A stretch of 27,246 bases of DNA from NCBI GenBank assembly GCA_964507795.1, contig CAZDQV010000018.1, positions 1 to 27,246 on the forward strand, in the 5' to 3' direction. This DNA is from UMGS973 sp964507795. Its GTDB lineage: Bacteria > Bacillota > Clostridia > Peptostreptococcales > Anaerovoracaceae. Under the pieces are notes generated by a model that ran no database searches, was not told the origin of the DNA, and saw only the letters and a list, made by a program, of their open reading frames with translations. Of this stretch, positions 15,316-22,212 are shown piece by piece (position 1 is the stretch's first letter; every line of letters begins with the position of its first letter). The translations under genes and the position numbers were made by a program.

Positions 15316-16713
15316 ATGAAAAAATCACTGCTTATTATTCTAATCATAATACTGTTTGCTGCAGCAATCTTTGGTGTGTGGGAATATGCCTGTCACAGGG
15401 CATATGTCAAAGACACGTTGCCTCAAAACACAATTATAAACGGTGCGGACTGCTCTGGAATATCAAAAGAGGAAGCGGTTCTCAAACTGACAGACAAATG
15501 GAATTCCAATGATTTCAAAATTATTGACAATGACTCAACACTTGTCACTCTTTCCCTGAAAAACACTGTTTATTCCATTGACGGCAAGCTGAATAACCTT
15601 GTCAGGGATGCGGGAATTTTCAAAGGCATCGCCCATGTCTTCGGATATACATATAATATCGAATTCCCTATGAAAGTCAAAAAAACAACAGATGACTTCA
15701 AACAGACTCTGAAAACTTTCGTAAAAAGCCAGAATGCCGGAAAATCACATACGCAGGATGCATATGTGGACTTGTCGAGCACTGATTTTAATATTGTTCC
15801 TGAAATCTACGGCGAAAACATAGATCGCCAGGCACTCAAAAAAGCAATCCTGAAACACATAGCTGCAGGAAACATGCAGCTTGATTTCAAAGCTTCAGAT
15901 TATTACGAGCAGCCAAAAGTCAAATCTGACAGTGAAGAAATCACAGATATGCTTGATTACTGCAACACCTATCTGACAAAAAAAATAACATATACATTCG
16001 GAAGCGAGACTGAAACTCTTACGCCTGAGCAAATCAACAAGATGATATACCTTGATGATAATGGCAATGTCAAAACAGACAAAAAAGCCGTCAAAGAATA
16101 TGTTTCAGAGCTTGCATATAAATATAATACGGGTGGCGGCACAAGAGCCTTTAAATCAACAAAACGCGGCACAATCGCAGTGTATGGTGGCACATACGGT
16201 TATCTGATTGATCAGAAAGCAGAATCAAAACAGCTTATTAAAGATCTCAAATCCGGCAAGGATGTTACAAGAGAGCCCGTATATGCACAAAAGGGCAACG
16301 GGCGTGAAGGTGTCAATGATATAGCAGGTACTTATGTGGAAGTTGACCTTACTTTGCAGCACATGTGGTATTACAAAAATGGCAATCTCGTTGTCGATTC
16401 GCCGTTTGTAAGCGGATGTCTCAAGGAAAAAACAGGAACAATAACAGGTACATATATGCTTCAATACAAAGAGCGTGATGCGACGCTTAGAGGTGGTAAT
16501 GAAGAGGACGATACCGATTACGAAAGCGAGGTTTCATTCTGGATGCCTTTCTTTAACGGCTACGGGCTTCACGATGCCACATGGCGCAGCCATTTCGGCG
16601 GTACAATTTACAAGACAAATGGCAGTCACGGCTGTATCAACCTGCCTTATAGCAAGGCTGAGATACTATTTAACAACATTTCAGCAGGCTGCCCGATAGT
16701 AGTATTCTATTAA
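15316..16713 (+). CDS. Membrane-anchored L,D-transpeptidase with peptidoglycan-binding region
   Basis: The 465-residue protein has an N-terminal membrane anchor (about residues 4-24, KSLLIILIIILFAAAIFGV). Two extracytoplasmic repeats of the PG_binding_4 type follow (the first begins INGADCSGISKEEA). The C-terminal YkuD domain (about 340-465) contains GLHDATWR (His419) and the catalytic SHGCINLP with Cys440. Such enzymes make 3-3 cross-links or attach proteins to peptidoglycan outside the membrane. The frame is open to 15238, but the ATG at 15316 has GTGAGGG upstream and starts directly at the basic-hydrophobic anchor. deoC follows after 15 bp, so the two are probably co-transcribed, without an obvious functional link. 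Confidence 0.93.
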   Translation: MKKSLLIILIIILFAAAIFGVWEYACHRAYVKDTLPQNTIINGADCSGISKEEAVLKLTDKWNSNDFKIIDNDSTLVTLSLKNTVYSIDGKLNNLVRDAGIFKGIAHVFGYTYNIEFPMKVKKTTDDFKQTLKTFVKSQNAGKSHTQDAYVDLSSTDFNIVPEIYGENIDRQALKKAILKHIAAGNMQLDFKASDYYEQPKVKSDSEEITDMLDYCNTYLTKKITYTFGSETETLTPEQINKMIYLDDNGNVKTDKKAVKEYVSELAYKYNTGGGTRAFKSTKRGTIAVYGGTYGYLIDQKAESKQLIKDLKSGKDVTREPVYAQKGNGREGVNDIAGTYVEVDLTLQHMWYYKNGNLVVDSPFVSGCLKEKTGTITGTYMLQYKERDATLRGGNEEDDTDYESEVSFWMPFFNGYGLHDATWRSHFGGTIYKTNGSHGCINLPYSKAEILFNNISAGCPIVVFY

Positions 16714-16728
16714 CAGGAGAAAAATTTC

Positions 16729-17409
16729 ATGAAACAATTCAGCAAATATTTTGACCATACCCTTCTCAAACCGGAAGCAACGAAAGAACAAATCAAAAAA
16801 CTGTGTGATGAAGCAAGAGAATATGATTTTTATTCGGTATGTGTAAACGGCTGCCACGTATCATTTGCATCCAAGCAGCTCAAAGGAACTGATGTAAAGG
16901 TTGCAGCTGTCGTGGGATTCCCTCTTGGTGCGATGAGTTCTGAAGTCAAAGCATACGAAACAATGAAATGCTGTGAGGACGGTGCATCCGAAATCGATAT
17001 GGTTATGAACATCGGTGCCATGAAAGAAAAGGACTATATATATGTCGCATCTGACATTGCATCAGTAGTTGAAACAGCGTCAAAATACGGCGCTGCAGTC
17101 AAGGTTATACTCGAAACCTGTCTGCTTACAAACGAGGAAATCTCAAAGGCCTGCAAGATAGCGGCAGATGCGGGAGCAACATTTGTAAAGACTTCGACAG
17201 GCTTCTCAACAAGAGGCGCTTCGGCAGCTCATGTCAAGCTCATGAAAAACCGCATTGCAGGCAGAGCACAGGTAAAAGCCTCCGGCGGCATACGCGACCT
17301 CAAAACCGTGCAGGAAATGATAAAAGCAGGAGCGGACAGAATAGGTGCCTCAGCTTCAGTGGCTATAATAAAAGAATACGAAGAACTTCAAAATAAGGCC
17401 GGCGAGTGA
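16729..17409 (+). CDS. deoC: Deoxyribose-phosphate aldolase DeoC
   Basis: DeoC cleaves 2-deoxyribose-5-phosphate to acetaldehyde and glyceraldehyde-3-phosphate in deoxynucleoside salvage. The 226-residue TIM-barrel protein shows FDHTLLKPEAT at the N-terminus, EIDMVMNIG with Asp90, FVKTSTGF with the Schiff-base Lys154, and QVKASGGIRD with Lys183, equivalent to the E. coli D102/K167/K201 set. CAGGAG lies about nine bases before the ATG. The last six codons and the stop form part of a 34-bp sequence that is repeated 737 bp downstream, beyond a toxin-antitoxin pair. No other deo genes are adjacent. Confidence 0.97.
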   Translation: MKQFSKYFDHTLLKPEATKEQIKKLCDEAREYDFYSVCVNGCHVSFASKQLKGTDVKVAAVVGFPLGAMSSEVKAYETMKCCEDGASEIDMVMNIGAMKEKDYIYVASDIASVVETASKYGAAVKVILETCLLTNEEISKACKIAADAGATFVKTSTGFSTRGASAAHVKLMKNRIAGRAQVKASGGIRDLKTVQEMIKAGADRIGASASVAIIKEYEELQNKAGE

Positions 17410-17421
17410 AGCCGACCTTTT
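17388..17421. repeat. 34-bp direct repeat, copy 1 (deoC 3' end plus terminator)
   Basis: It covers the last deoC codons, the stop and a hairpin, AAGGCCGGC paired with GCCGACCTT, followed by TTTT. The stem has one C-A mismatch on the plus-strand RNA and a G-U pair on the minus-strand RNA, so it can act as a bidirectional terminator. It is identical over all 34 bases to 18125-18158. Confidence 0.95.
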
Positions 17422-17506
17422 CTATGCACTTCAAATTGCAATCCAAGTTCTCTGATATTTTCTGCAATAACATTGCATTAAATTATGCCAATCAAAAGAA
17501 GGAATG

Positions 17507-17535
17507 TTGACACTTTCTTTATTTTGTCTTATAAT
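17507..17535 (+). promoter_or_regulatory. Promoter of the RelB/DinJ-YoeB pair
   Basis: TTGACA (17507-17512), 17 bases, TATAAT (17530-17535): a perfect consensus, 27 bases before the antitoxin ATG. A strong promoter of this kind is expected to be held down by the antitoxin-toxin complex. The inverted repeat TGCAAT-AAC-ATTGCA at 17463-17477 and a further ATTGCA copy overlapping the -10 end are candidate operator elements. Confidence 0.85.
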
Positions 17536-17561
17536 TGCAAGCAGAGAGGTAGGTGTTGTAT

Positions 17562-17846
17562 ATGTCAAAGACAGTAAATGTAAATTTCAAATTGGACGCG
17601 GATGTAAAGCGTGCAATGGAACAAGCATGTATCGATATGGGACTAACAATGAGTGCTGCGTTCACAGTTTTTGCAAAAAAAGTGGGAAAAGAAAGAAGAA
17701 TTCCATTCGAGGTCACAGCAGATCCATATTATCCAGATCCATTCTATTCCGAAAGTAACATGGCTCACTTGCGTCGTGGTATTGCTGCGTTGAATGCAGG
17801 CAAAGGTAGGCCTCACGAATTAATTGAGGTGGATGAGGATGCTTAA
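17562..17846 (+). CDS. RelB/DinJ family antitoxin
   Basis: The 94-residue protein starts with the ribbon-helix-helix region typical of RelB/DinJ (VNVNFKLDADVKRAMEQAC, then MGLTMSAAFTVFAKKV), ending at RRIPFEV. The C-terminal part (YYPDPFYSESNMAHLRRGI) is the toxin-binding segment. The N-terminal half should bind DNA as a dimer and autorepress. The ATG at 17562 has AGGTG seven bases upstream; a GTG at 17553 is also in frame but sits within that site. It overlaps the toxin gene by 8 bp. Pairing with a YoeB-type toxin rather than YafQ/RelE is notable, since E. coli YoeB pairs with YefM of the Phd family. Confidence 0.93.
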   Translation: MSKTVNVNFKLDADVKRAMEQACIDMGLTMSAAFTVFAKKVGKERRIPFEVTADPYYPDPFYSESNMAHLRRGIAALNAGKGRPHELIEVDEDA

Positions 17847-18099
17847 AATTTGGTTTGATGAGGCATGGGAAGATTATTTATATTGGCAGGCGCAAGATAA
17901 AAAAACATTAAAAAGGGTTAACGCACTACTAAAAGATATCGAACGGAATAACTTTGATGGTATTGGCAAGCCTGAAGCATTAAAAGGTGAGCTAAGTGGC
18001 TTTTGGAGCAGACGTATCGATGATGTTAACCGCCTCGTTTATAGAATCAAAGACGGTACCTTGGAAATATTGTCATGCCGAGGCCATTATGAAAAGTAA
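17839..18099 (+). CDS. yoeB: YoeB family mRNA interferase toxin (Txe/YoeB)
   Basis: The 86-residue protein aligns almost without gaps to E. coli YoeB: EDYLYWQAQDKKTLKRVN, then GIGKPEALKGELSGFWSRRI, and the C-terminal CRGHYEK. The catalytic residues Glu46, Arg65 and His83 are at the same positions as in the E. coli enzyme. YoeB binds the ribosomal A site and cleaves mRNA. The ATG at 17839 is preferred over an ATG at 17833 and a TTG at 17824 because GAGGT lies eight bases upstream and the protein then begins MLKIWFDEAW like the family. Toxin translation is coupled to the antitoxin by the overlap. It appears intact and therefore probably active. Confidence 0.95.
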   Translation: MLKIWFDEAWEDYLYWQAQDKKTLKRVNALLKDIERNNFDGIGKPEALKGELSGFWSRRIDDVNRLVYRIKDGTLEILSCRGHYEK

Positions 18100-18124
18100 A
18101 TATTCAATTTTATATGACAATGGG

Positions 18125-18158
18125 TCAAAATAAGGCCGGCGAGTGAAGCCGACCTTTT
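18125..18158. repeat. 34-bp direct repeat, copy 2 (terminator between yoeB and htpG)
   Basis: It is an exact copy of 17388-17421, including the last six deoC codons and stop, which have no coding role here. The hairpin can terminate the toxin-antitoxin transcript from the left. On the minus strand (AAGGTCGGC with GCCGGCCTT, then TTATTTT) it can terminate htpG, whose stop is 11 bp away. Confidence 0.95.
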
Positions 18159-18168
18159 TCATTTATAT

Positions 18169-20073
18169 TTACATAAGCTTACAAATAAGCTCACTTATTT
18201 CTCCCGGATTTTCGATTTGCAAACCTGATATCAGCCTTGCCTGGGCGTACAGAAGTTTTGCATAATCGGCAAGTTTTGACTTGTCATCCGCCAGTGATTT
18301 GAGTTTATCAGCAATTGGGTGATCTGCATTTATTTCCATTGCAACCTTTGCCTTTATCTTCTCACCTGCCGGCATGGCGTTGAGTGTTTTTTCCATTTCT
18401 ATTGAGATTTCACCCTCGCTTGTCAGGCATACAGGATATTTTTTGAGTTTGTTTGTAAACCTTACCTCTGCGACATCATCTCCAAGCACCTCATTTATGA
18501 TTTCAAGAACATCCTTTGATTCTTCGTTTTTTTTCTGGAGTGCTTCTTTTTCTTCTTCACTTGCCATGTCCAGATTGTCTGTGCAGATATTTACAAAAGA
18601 TTTGCCCTCATAATCAACTATTGCTTTCACTGCAAATTCATCCACATTATCTGTCATATACAGTATCTCAAAGCCCTTGTCTTTAACTGCATCGGTCTGA
18701 GGAAGTGCATCAATCATCGCAATGCTCTGTCCGCATGCATAATATATCTTGTCCTGGTCAGGCTTCATTCTCTCAACATATTCTTTGAGTGTTACAGGCT
18801 TTTGCTCAGTTGACGAATAATACATCACAAGATCCTGCAATGTGTCGCTGTTCATACCGTATTTGTCATAAATGCCGAATTTAATCTGCGGTCCGAACTC
18901 TTCGAAGAATTTTTCGTATTTTTCCCTGTCGTCCTTTTGCATTTTGAGAAGCTCATTTTTGATTTTCTTTTCGATATTCTTCTCTATCAGTTTAAGCTGT
19001 TTGTCATGCTGCAGCATTTCTCTTGAAATATTGAGTGACAAATCCGCACTGTCTACAACACCCTTGACAAAGCTGAAATAGTCAGGCAGCAGATCTGCGC
19101 ACTTGTCCATAATCAGCACGCCGTTTGTATACAGCGCAAGGCCTTTTTCGTATTCTCTGGTGTAATAATCAAACGATGCTTTTTGAGGAATATACAGCAG
19201 TGCATCATATGATATCTGCCCTTCTGCCTTGGTATGAATTACTGCAGCAGGGTCGCTGAAATCAAAGAATCTTTCTTTGTAATAGTGATTGTATTCCTCA
19301 TCTGTTATCTCGCTCTTGTTTTTGCGCCAGATAGGAACCATGCTGTTTAGCGTCCTTGTTTCGGTTATTGTTTCATACTCAGGCTCTATCTTGTTGCCGT
19401 TTTCGTCCTCAATGCCTGTGCCTTCCTTCATTCTGGTGGTTTCAAAATCCATTTTGATAGGATATGAAATGTAGTCTGAATATTTCCTTACAAGCCCCGA
19501 TATTGTGTACTGATTGAGGTAATCCTCATATTTGTCATCATCGGTATCCTGCTTGATATGCAGTACGATTTGAGTTCCTCTGTCGGGTTTCTCACATTCT
19601 TCGATTGTATATCCGTCAGCTCCCTCTGATGTCCATCTCCATGCCTTATCCTCTCCGAAAGGTCTTGAGGTTACGACAACTTTGTCGCTGACCATGAATG
19701 CCGAATAAAATCCCACACCAAACTGACCGATAATATCTATATCCTCTTTGGCTTCGTTATTTTCCTTGAAGTCAAGCGAACCGCTTTTGGCTATGGTGCC
19801 GAGGTTTGATTCAAGCTCCTTGTCATTCATACCAATACCGTTGTCCGATATTGTAATTGTCCTTGCATCGTGGTCAAGGTCTATCCTGATGAAAAAGTCC
19901 TCTCTGGCAAGCCCCATCTTATCGTCCGAAAGTCCCTGATAGTACAGCTTGTCGATAGCGTCACTGGCATTTGATATCAGTTCTCTGAGGAAAATCTCCT
20001 TGTGCGTATAAATAGAATTAATCATCATGTCCAGCAGTTTTTTGGATTCAGCTTTAAATTGTTTCTTTGCCAT
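18169..20073 (-). CDS. htpG: Molecular chaperone HtpG (Hsp90)
   Basis: HtpG is the bacterial Hsp90, an ATP-dependent cytosolic chaperone. The 634-residue protein shows the GHKL ATPase motifs in order: ELISNASDAIDKL (about residues 27-39), ISDNGIGMN, GQFGVGFYSAFMVSD and GTQIVLH. The middle domain follows, with LYTNGVLIMD and NISREMLQ, then the C-terminal dimerisation region. Length is normal. The frame is open to 20178, but the ATG at 20073 begins the family N-terminus KKQFKAESKKLLDMM and has GGGGGT upstream. It is monocistronic, with a promoter and CIRCE operator 33-92 bases upstream. Confidence 0.97.
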   Translation of the reverse strand: MAKKQFKAESKKLLDMMINSIYTHKEIFLRELISNASDAIDKLYYQGLSDDKMGLAREDFFIRIDLDHDARTITISDNGIGMNDKELESNLGTIAKSGSLDFKENNEAKEDIDIIGQFGVGFYSAFMVSDKVVVTSRPFGEDKAWRWTSEGADGYTIEECEKPDRGTQIVLHIKQDTDDDKYEDYLNQYTISGLVRKYSDYISYPIKMDFETTRMKEGTGIEDENGNKIEPEYETITETRTLNSMVPIWRKNKSEITDEEYNHYYKERFFDFSDPAAVIHTKAEGQISYDALLYIPQKASFDYYTREYEKGLALYTNGVLIMDKCADLLPDYFSFVKGVVDSADLSLNISREMLQHDKQLKLIEKNIEKKIKNELLKMQKDDREKYEKFFEEFGPQIKFGIYDKYGMNSDTLQDLVMYYSSTEQKPVTLKEYVERMKPDQDKIYYACGQSIAMIDALPQTDAVKDKGFEILYMTDNVDEFAVKAIVDYEGKSFVNICTDNLDMASEEEKEALQKKNEESKDVLEIINEVLGDDVAEVRFTNKLKKYPVCLTSEGEISIEMEKTLNAMPAGEKIKAKVAMEINADHPIADKLKSLADDKSKLADYAKLLYAQARLISGLQIENPGEISELICKLM

Positions 20074-20105
20074 TTTATATTTACCCCCTAGGTCATTGTC
20101 TATTG

Positions 20106-20132
20106 TTAGCACTCTATCTCGCTGAGTGCTAA
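20106..20132. promoter_or_regulatory. CIRCE operator (HrcA binding site) of htpG
   Basis: TTAGCACTC, nine bases, GAGTGCTAA: both arms match the CIRCE consensus exactly. It begins four bases downstream of the htpG -10 and covers the transcription start, so HrcA should block initiation until heat shock. Confidence 0.97.
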
Positions 20133-20136
20133 GTAT

Positions 20137-20165
20137 ATGATAAACCTTTATTCTCCTATTGTCAA
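20137..20165 (-). promoter_or_regulatory. Sigma-A promoter of htpG
   Basis: TTGACA (minus strand, 20165-20160), 17 bases, TATCAT (20142-20137), immediately upstream of CIRCE. One mismatch to consensus. Confidence 0.9.
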
Positions 20166-20209
20166 TAAGCAAACGCAAATTATCTGGCTGAGGATTGAAT
20201 CCGCAATAT

Positions 20210-20248
20210 AGTAAGGCACCACGAACTGTATATTCGGGGTGCCCTACT
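20210..20248 (-). terminator. Long hairpin after the aminotransferase gene, possible terminator
   Basis: On the minus strand AGTAGGGCACC pairs with GGTGCCTTACT over 11 bases (one G-T), then an inner CGAA/TTCG helix closes a 7-base loop. It lies 12 bases after the aminotransferase stop. There is no T-tract downstream (ATATTGCGG follows), so it may stabilise the 3' end or be an atypical terminator. It separates the five-gene operon from the htpG promoter. Confidence 0.55.
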
Positions 20249-20259
20249 GTTAATCTGCT

Positions 20260-21759
20260 CTATTTCAATAAGCCCTTATCTGTTTTTTTGACGTGTTTGA
20301 ATACCTCTTCAAACCTGTTTAATGCCTCGTCAATTATTTCCGGTGTGTCTGCAAGTGACGTATACAGCCTGCTTCCCGCCAGTGTAACTATGCCGTTTGC
20401 CATATATGCAGCACCCATTTTTTCCATTGAGTCTTTTCTTACATACATCATATCCTTATGCTTGAGAAGTCCCAGCGCCGACTTTATAAACGACATTGAC
20501 GAGAAGTCAAAGCTCATAGCTCCCGTACATTCGAGATGCACTATCGACCCCTGGTTGTATGCCACATAAGGCAGTCCGTATCTGTCTATCAGCTGCTTGA
20601 GGCCGTCACACAATCTGTCGCCCATTTTGCCTGCTATTTCACAGGCATTTGTTCTTTCGATTTCTTTTATTGCCGTATATCCTGCAAGACACGAAAGAGG
20701 ATTTGCCGCAAGGGTACCGCCGACATATGCTCTGTGTTTGCCCGTTGCAAGCCCTGCAGCCATAAGCTGCGCATATTCTTTTTTGCCGCCAACGCCGCCT
20801 GCTGACGGATAACCGCCTGCAACTATCTTGCCGAAGATTGTAAGGTCAGGGACTATATCAAAATACCCCTGTGCTCCTGACAATGCCACTCTGAAGCCTG
20901 TTACAACCTCGTCAAAAATCATAAGTGCGCCATATTTGTCACACAATGCTCTGACACCTTTGTTGTAGTCGCAAGCCACAGGTCTTGTGCCGCTTTCAGG
21001 ACCTACAGGTTCAACTATAACTGCGGCTGTACCGCCTTTCATTCTGTTTCGTTTCAGCATTTTTTCAAGCATATCAAGATCGTTTGGCCTTACTTCATCT
21101 GTAGTTTTGTATGCACCTTTTGGTATGCCATGAGATTCAAGCAACGCCCTGCTTCCCGGTATTTTAAGTCCATATACCATCTGATCAGACCAGCCATGAT
21201 AAGCTCCGCCTATTTTGATTATACGCTTGTTGCCTGTTGCGATTCTTGCTATACGAAGTGCTGCCATAACAGATTCTGTGCCTGAACCCAGCATACGAAA
21301 CATCTCGACATTAGGCATATGCCTGTTAATTTCTCTCGCTATCAAAAGCTCTGCCTCGTGAAGCAGTCCCGTCACAGGACCGCAGGTATTGAGCAATTCT
21401 ATAACTTTTTCTCTGATTAAAGGGTAATTGCTCCCAAGTATTGTGGGACCTCCTGCCTGCAGGAAATCTATATATTCGTTTCCGTCATAATCATAAAGAT
21501 ATGCGCCGTCTGTCTTGGCCATACACATAGGGAACGGCTTGTTAAATGCCAGATTGTGCTGCACGCCTCCCGGTATGTACTGCTTTGACTCCTCATATAT
21601 GGCTTTGGAGCCTTGGCATTTCTCATCAAAATATTTCATTATGACATCATTGTAATACTCGTCGTCAACCTCCCAGATTTCCTGATCCGTCAGATTTTTG
21701 AGCCGGCTGTTTATCTCGTCGGGATTGTCCCATCTTGTAATTCCGCAGTTTTTAATCAT
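20260..21759 (-). CDS. Class III aminotransferase, glutamate-1-semialdehyde aminomutase-like
   Basis: The 499-residue PLP enzyme has the class III fold markers: FRMLGSGTESVMAALR (cofactor phosphate cup), GAYHGWSDQ, MIFDEVVTGFR (Asp283), IFGKIVAGGYPSAGGVGG with the Schiff-base Lys311, and GGTLAANPLS. Closest family by eye is HemL, but it has about 55 extra N-terminal residues. It sits last in a sugar kinase/aldolase operon with no other tetrapyrrole genes, so a heme role is unlikely. It more likely acts on an aldehyde or keto sugar derivative (inference). ATG 21759 has GGAGGT seven bases upstream and overlaps the GtrA stop by 8 bp; a GTG at 21768 is less well placed. Confidence 0.85.
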   Translation of the reverse strand: MIKNCGITRWDNPDEINSRLKNLTDQEIWEVDDEYYNDVIMKYFDEKCQGSKAIYEESKQYIPGGVQHNLAFNKPFPMCMAKTDGAYLYDYDGNEYIDFLQAGGPTILGSNYPLIREKVIELLNTCGPVTGLLHEAELLIAREINRHMPNVEMFRMLGSGTESVMAALRIARIATGNKRIIKIGGAYHGWSDQMVYGLKIPGSRALLESHGIPKGAYKTTDEVRPNDLDMLEKMLKRNRMKGGTAAVIVEPVGPESGTRPVACDYNKGVRALCDKYGALMIFDEVVTGFRVALSGAQGYFDIVPDLTIFGKIVAGGYPSAGGVGGKKEYAQLMAAGLATGKHRAYVGGTLAANPLSCLAGYTAIKEIERTNACEIAGKMGDRLCDGLKQLIDRYGLPYVAYNQGSIVHLECTGAMSFDFSSMSFIKSALGLLKHKDMMYVRKDSMEKMGAAYMANGIVTLAGSRLYTSLADTPEIIDEALNRFEEVFKHVKKTDKGLLK

Positions 21760-22210
21760 TCTGAGCACCTCCGTTTTCCCTTTGCTGCTGTTTGAGAGCA
21801 GCTTTGTTTGTATCTAAAGTTTTTCTGAACACTATAAATCTGTCATACAGATATTCAGTTGAAATATTGAGCGCCATATTGATGCCTGTAACTATATACT
21901 CGTTCCAAAGCAGATCTTCGGCAAGATAATTGCCCAGTATGGTTGTTACCGGAGTGAATACGCAGTAAAAAGCAAATACTTTTGCCATAGCCACCGGTAC
22001 ATTGCTTGCCGATTTGAATGTGAATTTCCGATTCAGAGTAAAATTCCACACAACCGACAGTATCAGAGCTATCAGATAGCATGGCCAGTAGCTCCATTTT
22101 GTCAGCTCATTTAACAGTGTGAACGACCCCAGCTCTATTATTCCCGCCGAAGCAGAAAACAGAACAAATTTGATTATTCTTATGGTTTCTTTTTGTTTGT
22201 TGCTCGCCAT
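21752..22210 (-). CDS. GtrA-like family membrane protein
   Basis: The 152-residue protein has four predicted membrane helices and the GtrA/DPMS_TM hallmark SVVWNFTLNRKFTF (about residues 48-61), with a second short basic motif, YDRFIVFRK, after the last helix. GtrA relatives flip or position polyprenyl-phosphate sugars in the membrane, although many members have unknown roles. The gene starts two bases after the aldolase stop and its own stop overlaps the aminotransferase start, so it is an integral operon member. A flippase-like protein in an apparently catabolic operon is unexpected; it may be a transport-related partner. Confidence 0.87.
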   Translation of the reverse strand: MASNKQKETIRIIKFVLFSASAGIIELGSFTLLNELTKWSYWPCYLIALILSVVWNFTLNRKFTFKSASNVPVAMAKVFAFYCVFTPVTTILGNYLAEDLLWNEYIVTGINMALNISTEYLYDRFIVFRKTLDTNKAALKQQQRENGGAQND

Positions 22211-22212
22211 TT

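Noticed and set aside
15316..17409. Functional link between the L,D-transpeptidase and deoC
   Set aside because: Only 15 bp separate them, so they are probably co-transcribed, but no shared pathway is known and nothing else in the sequence supports one.
20260..21759. Aminotransferase as the heme-pathway hemL
   Set aside because: The family resemblance is real, but the operon contains a sugar kinase, an aldolase and a TetR regulator and no tetrapyrrole genes, and the N-terminus is extended; naming it hemL would overstate the function.
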